Made by a program: the position numbers and the translations under genes | Shown: piece by piece, positions 35,367 to 43,427 of the stretch | Numbering within the stretch: the first letter of the stretch is position 1 | Layout of the letters: the number at the start of each line of letters is the position of its first letter | NCBI RefSeq assembly: GCF_009831235.1 | Contig: NZ_WUUL01000021.1 | Coordinates: 1-47,106 of the forward strand | Direction: 5' to 3' | Length of the DNA stretch: 47,106 nucleotides | From: Shimazuella alba | GTDB lineage: Bacteria > Bacillota > Bacilli > Thermoactinomycetales > Thermoactinomycetaceae | The notes under the pieces: generated by a model | Seen by the model: only the letters and a program-made list of their open reading frames with translations | Told to the model about the DNA's origin: nothing | The model's database searches: none

Positions 35367-35702
35367 TCAGTCCAGCATACTGAAGATCCACTCCATGAAG
35401 ATCGGTCCGTAGAGCACCGAGCAGACCAGAGAGGACAGGAAGCCGATGATGAAGAACTCCACCTTACCGGAGTATTCCCACCAGTGTCCCAGGTTGTAGC
35501 GGAAATGTACCGTCACACGACAGATCCACCGGATCTCCGTCACCCACAGAAGGAGGAGGAGAACACCGGGAATTGCGAGAATGGGAGCACTGAGGTTGGT
35601 GAACAGAACGAGATACCAGAACAGGCACGTCAGCAGGAAGGTGAGTCCCCAGCAGAAGAACGTGTTCCGGTCATCCTTCTTCGCGGCAGCGGTCTGGACC
35701 AT
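35367..35702 (-). CDS. Cassette c8: 111-aa orphan membrane protein
   Basis: ATG 35702 is preceded by TATGGAG at six bases; an ATG four codons earlier overlaps this ribosome site. The protein starts MVQTAAAKKDDRN and has four likely membrane helices: two closely spaced in the first half (about 15-35 and 38-56), then two near the C-terminus (about 82-108), with a basic loop between (WICRVTVHFRYNLGHWW). Codon use is GC-rich (CTC, CTG, TTC, ATC, AAG) in AT-rich surroundings. It is the only membrane protein among the cassettes. I do not recognise the family. Confidence 0.6.
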   Translation of the reverse strand: MVQTAAAKKDDRNTFFCWGLTFLLTCLFWYLVLFTNLSAPILAIPGVLLLLLWVTEIRWICRVTVHFRYNLGHWWEYSGKVEFFIIGFLSSLVCSVLYGPIFMEWIFSMLD

Positions 35703-35716
35703 GATCCACTCCATAA

Positions 35717-35734
35717 AACTTGGTTCGGACAGTT
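35717..35734 (-). promoter_or_regulatory. Leader dyad of cassette c8
   Basis: AACT and AGTT with matching inner G/C positions form a dyad that follows directly on a TATAAC -10-like element (minus strand). Within it GTTCGGACAG (35723-35732) is complementary to the c8 3' segment 35330-35339 over ten bases. Confidence 0.45.
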
Positions 35735-35923
35735 ATATCATTAGTATACATTGTTTTTTGTGATAGACAAATTACTTTAAAGCAATTCAACTTGTTTCAA
35801 TTGTAATCTCGTTCTTGGCTACAGCAAACAGTATGGGAATTCAAAAACAACAACAGAGCACTTTTCATGATATGATAAATGAGACAAATTTCTTAATTGT
35901 TTCAATCGAGGAGCGACTTATTT

Positions 35924-36394
35924 ATGCAAAATCGAGTCATTGGTTTTTTTCTAGTCATCATGGGTGCCATCCTTCTGATCGTAGAGGCAGACTGGGCAAA
36001 TTTACATTCATTCCTTAGTTGGTCTTTTATCTTATTTGTAGTGGGTATATTTCTCATTTTCTTTTCTTTTTTACAAAAACAAAGCCATCTCACTTTGCTT
36101 GGCGGTATTTTTGCAACAATTGGAATATCCGTCTGGGGTTTTCAATATGTAGAACAATGGCCCAGACACTGGAGTATTATTGTAATAATGATCGGGGTAA
36201 CATTGATGTTACAATATATCCTGAATCAGAATAACATAACCTTAGTAATCGGGATTGTATTATTGCTCAGTGGAGTTTTTGCATGGCCTGGTTTAAAAGA
36301 AATTACGTATTTAGCCCCCATTGCTACATTTACAAATGTGTATTGGCCTATTTTTATTGTTGGATTGGGAGCGATCTTTATTATAAAAAAATAG
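35924..36394 (+). CDS. LiaF-type transmembrane domain protein
   Basis: A 156-residue membrane protein with about seven short hydrophobic helices, arranged as repeated helix pairs with aromatic ends (NRVIGFFLVIMGAILLI; WPIFIVGLGAIFIIKK). This is the pattern of the LiaF/LiaI transmembrane domain (DUF5668-like). The cytoplasmic C-terminal LiaF domain is absent. ATG 35924 follows GAGGAG at 11 bases. It lies just ahead of map and may be co-transcribed. Role unknown; related domains take part in envelope-stress signalling. Confidence 0.65.
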   Translation: MQNRVIGFFLVIMGAILLIVEADWANLHSFLSWSFILFVVGIFLIFFSFLQKQSHLTLLGGIFATIGISVWGFQYVEQWPRHWSIIVIMIGVTLMLQYILNQNNITLVIGIVLLLSGVFAWPGLKEITYLAPIATFTNVYWPIFIVGLGAIFIIKK

Positions 36395-36404
36395 GAGGAG
36401 TATG

Positions 36405-37148
36405 ATGGGGATCAAGTCTTTAGCAGAAATAAATAAAATGAAAGAAGCAGGACAACTGTTAGCTTCCTGCCACCGGGAAATCGCCAAACGAATAACCCCA
36501 GGAGTTACAACATGGGAAATCGATCAATTTGTAGAAGAGTATTTAGACAAACATGGTGCTACTCCTGAACAAAAAGGATACTTAGGCTATCCCTATGCTA
36601 CCTGTGCTTCGATCAATCAAGAAGTATGTCATGGATTTCCCAGAAAAACAGAACTAAAAAATGGGGATATTGTTACCATAGATATGGTTGTTAATTTGAA
36701 TGGATGGTTAGCAGATTCTGCTTGGAGCTATGCAGTTGGAGAAGTAAGTGCAGAAGCAAACAGACTGCTGCATCTAACCAAAGAGTCTCTATATAAAGGA
36801 ATAGAGCACGCACAGGTCGGCAATCGGATTGGAGATGTTTCACATGCCATTCAATCCTTTGCAGAATCAAAAGGGCTATCTGTAGTCCGTCCTTTTATCG
36901 GTCATGGCATAGGCAAACGCATGCACGAACCACCTGAAGTCCCTCACTACGGATCTCCGCATACCGGTCCCCTGATTACCGAAGGGATGGTTTTTACGAT
37001 TGAACCTATGCTCAATCTTGGTAAACACCATGTACGTGTATTAGGAGATGGATGGACAGCCGTAACAGGTGATGGAAGCTTATCCGCACAATACGAACAT
37101 ACAATAGCCATTACCAAAGATGGTCCCCTCATATTAACAGAACAATAA
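36405..37148 (+). CDS. map: Methionine aminopeptidase, type I
   Basis: Removes the initiator methionine from nascent proteins. The 247 residues show the pita-bread fold metal ligands: two Asp in IDMVVNLNGWLADSAWS, His in GHGIGKRMHEPPEVPH, Glu in VFTIEPML and Glu in AQYEHTIAIT. It resembles B. subtilis MapB (YflG), a second isoform outside the ribosomal protein cluster. Of two adjacent ATGs (36402, 36405) the second has the better distance from AGGAGG. A terminator follows at once. Confidence 0.9.
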   Translation: MGIKSLAEINKMKEAGQLLASCHREIAKRITPGVTTWEIDQFVEEYLDKHGATPEQKGYLGYPYATCASINQEVCHGFPRKTELKNGDIVTIDMVVNLNGWLADSAWSYAVGEVSAEANRLLHLTKESLYKGIEHAQVGNRIGDVSHAIQSFAESKGLSVVRPFIGHGIGKRMHEPPEVPHYGSPHTGPLITEGMVFTIEPMLNLGKHHVRVLGDGWTAVTGDGSLSAQYEHTIAITKDGPLILTEQ

Positions 37149-37267
37149 AATAGAACCCTCAGTAAAGAGTAGCCAACTATTATTGGGGGTTCTATTATTT
37201 ATCTAAAAACTTTTATTGTTAGTTCTCTTTGGCGAATCTTGCCTATTTAGACAAGACTCGCCTTTTT
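37149..37267 (+). terminator. Two terminators between map and cassette c9
   Basis: AATAGAACCC/GGGTTCTATT (37149-37197) directly follows map. GGCGAATCTTG/CAAGACTCGCC (37231-37262) follows, with TTTTT on the plus strand, and can also stop transcription of c9 from the other side. Confidence 0.75.
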
Positions 37268-37276
37268 GTCCATCAT

Positions 37277-37418
37277 TTATGACTGTCGAGCCTTGTACTC
37301 TTCGACAGTCACAAACGCATGAGGTTGACCATGATCGATTCGACAACGACCACGTACGCCGATTGCCAGTGCTCCCATCGATTACGAGAGCATTACACTC
37401 AAAGTACTTCTGCTCCAT
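37277..37418 (-). pseudogene. Cassette c9: 46-aa cysteine-containing protein with 1-base frameshift
   Basis: From ATG 37418 (AGGAG just upstream) the frame begins MEQKYFECNALVIDG and then turns into unlikely protein that runs through two hairpins. Removing one G from the GGG at 37374-37376 joins it to the other frame, which continues ALAIGVRGRCRIDHGQPHAF and ends at TAA 37277-37279. The restored 46-residue product is compact, with two cysteines and one histidine-rich loop. A hairpin (GACTGTCGA/TCGACAGTC) covers the end of the gene, as in c6. So this is a frameshifted gene or a sequencing error in a G run. Function unknown. Confidence 0.5.
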
Positions 37419-37428
37419 CACTCTCCTG

Positions 37429-37442
37429 AAGTTGTGAGACTT
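37429..37442 (-). promoter_or_regulatory. Leader dyad of cassette c9
   Basis: AAGT-N6-ACTT lies just upstream of the ribosome site. On the minus strand TTGAAT and TATCAT about 16 bases apart could be the promoter. Confidence 0.3.
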
Positions 37443-37517
37443 ATGGAGATATTTAATGATAACTTATATTTTCTAATATTCAACACATCTAATTGATTAT
37501 TTTGGTCTCTATAACCA

Positions 37518-38282
37518 TCAACTTGCCACATCTCGATTGGAAAACGTGACCCAAGTCGCAACCACAAACAAAATAAAATATACTCCTAAAACACATAATG
37601 CAAATGCCAATGTATTGAGAGCGGAAACAGCTCCATCATGGGAGGCATATTTGGTTAAATTCAATTGCGTAAAAAATAAAAACTTGGACCATGGTTTCGT
37701 TTGCAGGAAAAAAGCAATAACTGTATTGGTCAGATAAAGAAACATCGATACTCCCAATGCCAATGAGCGATTGTAGGATATAACAGCAATCATATACGCA
37801 AGGGTGATCATAAATAAAGACTCCAAAAAGGAAAGACCAGCAGCTTTTGCTAAAATCATTACTCCCTCGCTAGAAAGGGATGCATCTGTATACAACAAAA
37901 ATCCGAACATAAGGGTGAGTACATAATAGAGTATCGATAAAACCAATGCATAAAGGACAACCAATGTATACTTTGCCCATAATATTTTGGTTCGTGTTAC
38001 AGGACGAATCAAAAGCAATTTCACCGTACCTGAAGAAAATTCAGCAGCCATAATACCTGCAGCCCAAATAATCGAAAGTGTTGTAATGACAACCATGGGA
38101 GTGTCCGCACTACTTAAAAAATAAGAAAAGGGATCTGCCACGAATTGATCCGTTTCGTCTACTGGAGCCATTGCAACATTGAAAAAGATAATAACAAAAT
38201 AAAATCCGAGCATAACCCAATTACTTACTTGACTAAACATTTTCATGTTTTCATTTTGGATGAGACGTATAAACTTAATCAA
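37518..38282 (-). CDS. ABC-2 type transporter permease
   Basis: A 254-residue membrane protein with six helices and the ABC-2 pattern: a long first extracellular region, then AAEFSSGTVKLLLIRPVTRTK, the cytoplasmic coupling-helix segment. It pairs with the ATPase whose gene overlaps it by eight bases. The start is TTG 38282 with GGAGG eight bases upstream. Together they form a BcrAB-like exporter; the cargo (antibiotic, lantibiotic or lipid) is unknown. Confidence 0.85.
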   Translation of the reverse strand: MIKFIRLIQNENMKMFSQVSNWVMLGFYFVIIFFNVAMAPVDETDQFVADPFSYFLSSADTPMVVITTLSIIWAAGIMAAEFSSGTVKLLLIRPVTRTKILWAKYTLVVLYALVLSILYYVLTLMFGFLLYTDASLSSEGVMILAKAAGLSFLESLFMITLAYMIAVISYNRSLALGVSMFLYLTNTVIAFFLQTKPWSKFLFFTQLNLTKYASHDGAVSALNTLAFALCVLGVYFILFVVATWVTFSNRDVAS

Positions 38283-39204
38283 CCGATTTACCTCCTGTTA
38301 TCTCCAAAAACTCATCTTCCAATGATTTCACTCTTGTCTCAACTGCAAAAATGGAAACATCTTCTGCTACTAAGTTTTTCACTAATTTTGGGACATTGTC
38401 TCGCTCTATCTCAATTTCAAAACTCGTCTGATTGGAATATAGTAGGACAATTTTTTGTAATTGCAGGATGGATATCGCTTTCTCCACTGGATTTACTTGA
38501 AACTGAACGATCTGTTTCTTTGCTTCTGCTGTCACTTCTTCTTTTTGAATCTGTTTTTCGCCTATCAGTTTTCCAGATTGAATAATTAATGTGCGATCAC
38601 ACATCAATTCAATTTCCGATAATAAGTGACTAGAAACCAAGACACAAACGTCTTCTTTATCAGCCACCATTCGCAAGTAATCACGAAACTCGCGGATTCC
38701 AGCAGGGTCCAGTCCATTGGTAGGTTCATCCAAAATAAGCAAACTCGGTCTATGTAATAGAGCTTGTGCTAATCCAAGTCTCTGTCTCATTCCTAGCGAA
38801 TATGTACTCACTTTTTGTTCGATTCTATTTTGCAAACCAACTAACTCGATTACTTCATCGATCCGTTCTTCGGTAACGCCATCCACCATACGTGCATAAT
38901 GCAACAAATTTTTATAACCAGACATATATTTGTACAATTCCGGATTTTCTACAATAGCACCAACATGGCTGATCGCTTTTTCAAAGTCTTGTTGCACATC
39001 TATTCCTTGAATCAAAATTTCACCAGCAGTAGGAGCCATCAAACCAACGATCATACGGATCGTAGTGGTTTTACCTGCTCCATTTGGTCCTAAAAATCCC
39101 ACCACTTCTCCGGGAAAAAGTTCAAAAGACAGCTGATCGATAATCGTTTTGTTTCCAATTACCTTTGTTATATGATCCAATTGCACTACAGGCTGCTTTG
39201 ACAT
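38275..39204 (-). CDS. ABC transporter ATP-binding protein, BcrA-like
   Basis: A 309-residue ATPase with Walker A GPNGAGKTTT near residue 39, the signature YSLGMRQRLGLAQAL, Walker B LLILDEPTNGLDP and the switch His in SSHLL. The C-terminal 80 residues form the extra domain of BcrA/DrrA-type proteins. ATG 39204 follows GAGGAG. It is the first gene of the two-gene exporter operon, in the stretch that separates engB from hemA compared with Bacillus. Confidence 0.92.
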   Translation of the reverse strand: MSKQPVVQLDHITKVIGNKTIIDQLSFELFPGEVVGFLGPNGAGKTTTIRMIVGLMAPTAGEILIQGIDVQQDFEKAISHVGAIVENPELYKYMSGYKNLLHYARMVDGVTEERIDEVIELVGLQNRIEQKVSTYSLGMRQRLGLAQALLHRPSLLILDEPTNGLDPAGIREFRDYLRMVADKEDVCVLVSSHLLSEIELMCDRTLIIQSGKLIGEKQIQKEEVTAEAKKQIVQFQVNPVEKAISILQLQKIVLLYSNQTSFEIEIERDNVPKLVKNLVAEDVSIFAVETRVKSLEDEFLEITGGKSVD

Positions 39205-39293
39205 TCAGAAACTCCTCTGTATTTATTATTCACCTATTTATTTTACATTTCTATTATGATCAGAACTCATTTTAATTGGCAAGTCTTACAAAC

Positions 39294-39321
39294 AAAAAAG
39301 GCTCCTTCATAGGAAACCTTT
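39294..39321 (-). terminator. Terminator of the lonB-lonA-engB-ddl run
   Basis: AAAGGTTTCCT/AGGAGCCTTT with a four-base loop is followed by TTTTG on the minus strand, 23 bases after ddl. Confidence 0.8.
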
Positions 39322-39343
39322 CTTGTTTTTATATAAGCATCAC

Positions 39344-40426
39344 TTATCTTGTAGTACGTAAAGCTTCTTTCAAAGAAAAGCGTTGTATCCCTAATTGGAT
39401 TAATTCCGAAATAAGATCTGTATACTCCAAACCAGAATGCTCCCACATCTTTGGATACATGCTATAAGCAGTAAACCCAGGCATCGTATTGATCTCATTA
39501 ATTAAAATTTGCCCATCATCTTCTCTCACAAAAAAATCAACTCTGGAAAGACCGCTTCCATTGATTGCTTGGTATGCTGTAACAGCCATTTCACGAATCT
39601 GCTCTAACGTAGTTTCTGGTAATTGTGCTGGTATTTGCAATTTAGAGGTTCCACTTATGTATTTTGCTTCGTAGTCATAATACTCATTGGAAGAGATTAT
39701 TTCGCCGGGAAGAGATGCTCTTGGATGTTCATTTCCCAGTACAGCAACTTCAATCTCGCGCCCGGGAACAAATTCTTCAATTACGATTTTGCGGTCATAA
39801 GCTCTTGCAGTAGCGATCGCTTCTTCTAAAGCTTCTTTACTGTCTGCCTTGGAAATACCGACGCTGGAACCCAGATTTGCTGGTTTCACAAAACATGGAT
39901 AACCTAGTTGATGCTCCACTTTTTGAATAATTTCCTCTGTAGATTCAGCAAATAAGAACACCAAATACTTTGCTTGAGGAAGTCCTGCATCTTGGAAGAG
40001 AACTTTGCTGATTGCTTTATCCATGCCTACAGCGGATGCCAGTACACCTGCTCCCACATAAGGAAGATGAAGCATTTCCAACATACCTTGAATCGTTCCA
40101 TCTTCTCCATAAGTCCCATGCAATACTGGAAAAACAACATCTACATATTCATAAAACGAAGCTGGCAATACATTGCCACGATAGCTTTCCACTTCAGGGA
40201 CCAAATGTTTCAATTGATCCAAAAAAGGAACATCTAGATGTTTTTGGAGATAGGAAAAAGCTTCTTCTCCCAGCAACCATTCTCCTGATGGACTGATACC
40301 AACTGGAAGTGGTGTATACTTGCTTTGATCTATCGCTTTGAGAACAGAAGAAGCAGATAAAAGACTCACATCATGTTCTCCTGATTTACCACCAAAAATA
40401 ATAGCAACTACCTTTTGTTTGCTCAT
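39344..40426 (-). CDS. ddl: D-alanine-D-alanine ligase
   Basis: Makes D-Ala-D-Ala for MurF. The 360-residue ATP-grasp enzyme shows GGKSGEHDVSLLSA at the N-terminus, FPVLHGTYGEDGTIQG, FVKPANLGSSVGISK and the C-terminal metal site NEINTMPGFTAYSMYP. The tyrosine in the omega loop (EYYDYEAKYI) marks a normal D-Ala rather than D-lactate enzyme. ATG 40426 follows GGGGGAA. It stands 35 bases after engB and probably shares the lon-engB transcript; this neighbour is unlike Bacillus, where ddl is beside murF. Confidence 0.94.
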   Translation of the reverse strand: MSKQKVVAIIFGGKSGEHDVSLLSASSVLKAIDQSKYTPLPVGISPSGEWLLGEEAFSYLQKHLDVPFLDQLKHLVPEVESYRGNVLPASFYEYVDVVFPVLHGTYGEDGTIQGMLEMLHLPYVGAGVLASAVGMDKAISKVLFQDAGLPQAKYLVFLFAESTEEIIQKVEHQLGYPCFVKPANLGSSVGISKADSKEALEEAIATARAYDRKIVIEEFVPGREIEVAVLGNEHPRASLPGEIISSNEYYDYEAKYISGTSKLQIPAQLPETTLEQIREMAVTAYQAINGSGLSRVDFFVREDDGQILINEINTMPGFTAYSMYPKMWEHSGLEYTDLISELIQLGIQRFSLKEALRTTR

Positions 40427-40460
40427 GATTCCCCCAGCTTTCTCCTGCTAATATTTAAGA

Positions 40461-41060
40461 TTATTCTTCTACAGATTGACCTATTCGCTGTTGAATTTCT
40501 GCCAATAGTTCTTCCTTACCCATTTTTGTCTCTGCTGAGAACAGGATTAAAGCATCCGATGAATCCATTTGCAAAACTTCTTTTACTACTTTTAAATGCT
40601 TATGCCATTTGCTTTTAGGCAACTTATCAGCCTTCGTAGCTGCAACAATGACAGGTATTTGATAATGCTTTAAAAATTGATACATATTTTGATCATCTTT
40701 GGATGGGGGATGACGCAAATCTACTATTTGAACCACACTTACTAAGTTCTCCCGTTTGGTGAAGTAGGTTTCCATCATTTTTCCCCAAGACTCTCGAATC
40801 TTTTTGGATACTTTAGCAAATCCATATCCTGGAACATCAGCAAAAACCACTGATTCATTTACGAGAAAAAAATTAATGGTTTGTGTCTTTCCAGGCTTGG
40901 AGCTTATTCGCGCTATATTTTTCCGGTTTACCAGACAATTGATTAAAGAGGATTTCCCAACATTGGAACGGCCAGAGAGTGCGATCTCCGGCCGATTTTC
41001 CGTTGGATATTGATCTGGTAATACGGCACTAGTCATAAATTCAACCTGTGTGATTTTCAT
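40461..41060 (-). CDS. engB: Ribosome biogenesis GTPase EngB (YsxC)
   Basis: An essential GTPase for 50S subunit assembly. The 199 residues contain G1 GRSNVGKSS at 30-38, G3 DVPGYG and G4 ATKADK, and the conserved FINF-type segment (INFFLVN). Its ATG 41060 lies inside the end of lonA (20-base overlap), the usual lonA-engB arrangement. Confidence 0.95.
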   Translation of the reverse strand: MKITQVEFMTSAVLPDQYPTENRPEIALSGRSNVGKSSLINCLVNRKNIARISSKPGKTQTINFFLVNESVVFADVPGYGFAKVSKKIRESWGKMMETYFTKRENLVSVVQIVDLRHPPSKDDQNMYQFLKHYQIPVIVAATKADKLPKSKWHKHLKVVKEVLQMDSSDALILFSAETKMGKEELLAEIQQRIGQSVEE

Positions 41061-43383
41061 CGGTTTCCCTCGTCAGTGCAATCTTTAACACTTCATCTAA
41101 ATGAGATACAGGTGTAAATGTAAGATCTTCTTTTACACTTGCTGGGATATCCACAAGATCTTTCTCATTTTCTTGTGGGAAAATAATATGTTCGATGCCT
41201 GCGCGATGTGCTGCCATCGATTTTTCTTTCAGCCCGCCAATTGGCAGGACTCGTCCTCGCAGGGTAATTTCGCCCGTCATCGCAACTTTATTGAACACTG
41301 GTGTGTTGGTTAAAGCGGAGACGAGAGCAGTTGCCATGGTTATCCCAGCAGATGGTCCATCTTTTGGAATAGCACCTTCTGGTACATGGATATGAATATC
41401 GTTTTGTTCATGGAAATTTTCTGGGATGTCCAGTTCCTTTGTGCGTGAACGAATATAACTAAACGCTGCTTGAGCAGACTCTTTCATCACATCGCCAAGC
41501 TGACCTGTCAATGTGAGCTTTCCCTTACCAGGAAGTAAAGTTACTTCAATAGCTAGAGTGTCTCCACCAACTTCTGTCCACGCCAGCCCTGTTGCTAACC
41601 CTACTTGATCTTTGGATTCTTTGCGTCCAAAGCGGTATCTTTGGGGACCTAACATGTCGTTTAATTTCTCTTCTGTAACTACAATCTGATCCGTTTTTCC
41701 TGCAACGATATCTTTCGCTGCTTTTCGGCATAACGTTCCAATTACTCGTTCTAAGCTACGAACCCCTGCTTCTCGGGTGTAGTAACGAATTATCCCTAGT
41801 ACCGCTTCTGGTTCAATGGATAGCATCTCTTCTGTCAAGCCGTGATCTTCGATTTGTTTTGGAATAAGGTACGTTTTGGCAATCTGTTCTTTTTCCAATT
41901 CTGTATAACCAGAGAGATTGATAACTTCCATCCGATCCAGCAGTGGTCTTGGAATACTGTACATGGTATTCGCTGTCGTGATAAACATAACTTTAGATAA
42001 ATCATATGGTATTTCAATATAGTGATCGCTATAAGTAGAATTCTGGTTTGGATCAAGCACTTCTAATAATGCAGAAGCTGGATCTCCACGGAAATCACTG
42101 GACATCTTATCAATCTCATCTAATAAAAATACAGGATTCGCTGAACCTGCTGTTTTCATCCCTTGAATAATACGACCTGGCAAAGAACCGATATACGTAC
42201 GGCGATGTCCGCGGATCTCTGCTTCATCATGTACTCCACCGAGAGATATTCGGACAAATTTTCGATTTAAAGAACGAGCAATTGATTTTGCTAAAGAAGT
42301 CTTCCCTACTCCAGGCGGCCCTACTAGACAGAGAATCGGTCCTTTTAGCTTTTTCACCATTTGTTGCACAGCTAAGTATTCCAAAATTCTCTCTTTTGGT
42401 TTCTCCAAGCCAAAGTGATCTTCATCTAAGATCTTTTCTGCAACATTAATATCCAATTGATCTTCTGTTTCATAACCCCAAGGTAAATCCAGTAACCAAT
42501 CGATATAGTTGCGAATGACACCACCTTCAGCAGAGGTTGTAGGAGTTTTTTCCAAACGGTCAATTTCTTTCTCCACTTTCTCTTTGACTGTGTCATCAGC
42601 CTTTAACTTGGATAATTTTTCTCGAAGCTCTTCGACTTCACCTGAACGACCTTCTTTGTCTCCTAACTCTTTTTGGATAGCTTTCATTTGCTCACGCAAG
42701 TAATATTCTTTTTGCGCCTGCTCCATCTGTTTTTTCACTTGAGCATGTATTTTACGCTCTAATTGTAAAATCTCCTTCTCATTGTGAAGAAGGCTTAATA
42801 ATTTCTCCAAACGTTCTTTCACGGTTGGTAATTCTAAAATAGCTTGCTTGTCTGTCAATTTCAACGGAAGATGAGAGGCAATCGTATCTGCCAATCTGCT
42901 TGGCTCTTCAATATCTTCAACCGTTTGGTACGTATCCGCAGAAAGTTTCTTTGAATAACGCAAATACTGGTCAAAATGATCAAGTACAGATCTCATTAAT
43001 GCTTCCATATCTTGGTCTATTGCCACTTCTTCGTGTAACTCTGAAACGCTTGCTTCATGATAAGACTCGTTATCGGTTAAGGAGAGGATATTTGCTCGAT
43101 GCAATCCCTCTACTAATACGCGTACTGTTCCATTAGGCAATTTTAACATCTGTCTTACTTTTGCAATTGTCCCGACAGCAAACAAATCTTTTTGAGCAGG
43201 CTCTTCTATCTGGGCATCTTGCTGGGTTACCAGCAAGATGTGATTCTCCTCAACCATCGCTTGGTCCAGCGCATTAATTGATTTTTCTCTACCTACATCT
43301 AGGTGGAGGACCATACTGGGAAAAACCAAAAGTCCACGTAATGGGAGAAGTGGATAGGTTTTTTCTTGTTCATGTTGAGCCAT
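41041..43383 (-). CDS. lonA: ATP-dependent protease LonA
   Basis: A 780-residue cytoplasmic protease. It has the N-terminal substrate domain ([20 protein letters not shown]), a long coiled coil (about 190-280), an AAA+ module with Walker [10 protein letters not shown] at 355-363 and Walker [11 protein letters not shown], and a C-terminal S16 peptidase domain with the catalytic Ser in KDGPSAGIT and Lys in [17 protein letters not shown] 43383 follows TGGAGG. It degrades damaged and regulatory proteins. Confidence 0.97.
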   Translation of the reverse strand: MAQHEQEKTYPLLPLRGLLVFPSMVLHLDVGREKSINALDQAMVEENHILLVTQQDAQIEEPAQKDLFAVGTIAKVRQMLKLPNGTVRVLVEGLHRANILSLTDNESYHEASVSELHEEVAIDQDMEALMRSVLDHFDQYLRYSKKLSADTYQTVEDIEEPSRLADTIASHLPLKLTDKQAILELPTVKERLEKLLSLLHNEKEILQLERKIHAQVKKQMEQAQKEYYLREQMKAIQKELGDKEGRSGEVEELREKLSKLKADDTVKEKVEKEIDRLEKTPTTSAEGGVIRNYIDWLLDLPWGYETEDQLDINVAEKILDEDHFGLEKPKERILEYLAVQQMVKKLKGPILCLVGPPGVGKTSLAKSIARSLNRKFVRISLGGVHDEAEIRGHRRTYIGSLPGRIIQGMKTAGSANPVFLLDEIDKMSSDFRGDPASALLEVLDPNQNSTYSDHYIEIPYDLSKVMFITTANTMYSIPRPLLDRMEVINLSGYTELEKEQIAKTYLIPKQIEDHGLTEEMLSIEPEAVLGIIRYYTREAGVRSLERVIGTLCRKAAKDIVAGKTDQIVVTEEKLNDMLGPQRYRFGRKESKDQVGLATGLAWTEVGGDTLAIEVTLLPGKGKLTLTGQLGDVMKESAQAAFSYIRSRTKELDIPENFHEQNDIHIHVPEGAIPKDGPSAGITMATALVSALTNTPVFNKVAMTGEITLRGRVLPIGGLKEKSMAAHRAGIEHIIFPQENEKDLVDIPASVKEDLTFTPVSHLDEVLKIALTRETDENHTG

Positions 43384-43427
43384 GTCTGCACCTCCATGCT
43401 GTCAGCTTAGTCTTGAAAAATTTTATC

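Noticed and set aside
11466-37418. Cassettes as parts of one prophage or integrative element
   Set aside because: No integrase, capsid, portal, lysis or replication gene occurs, and intact core operons lie between the cassettes.
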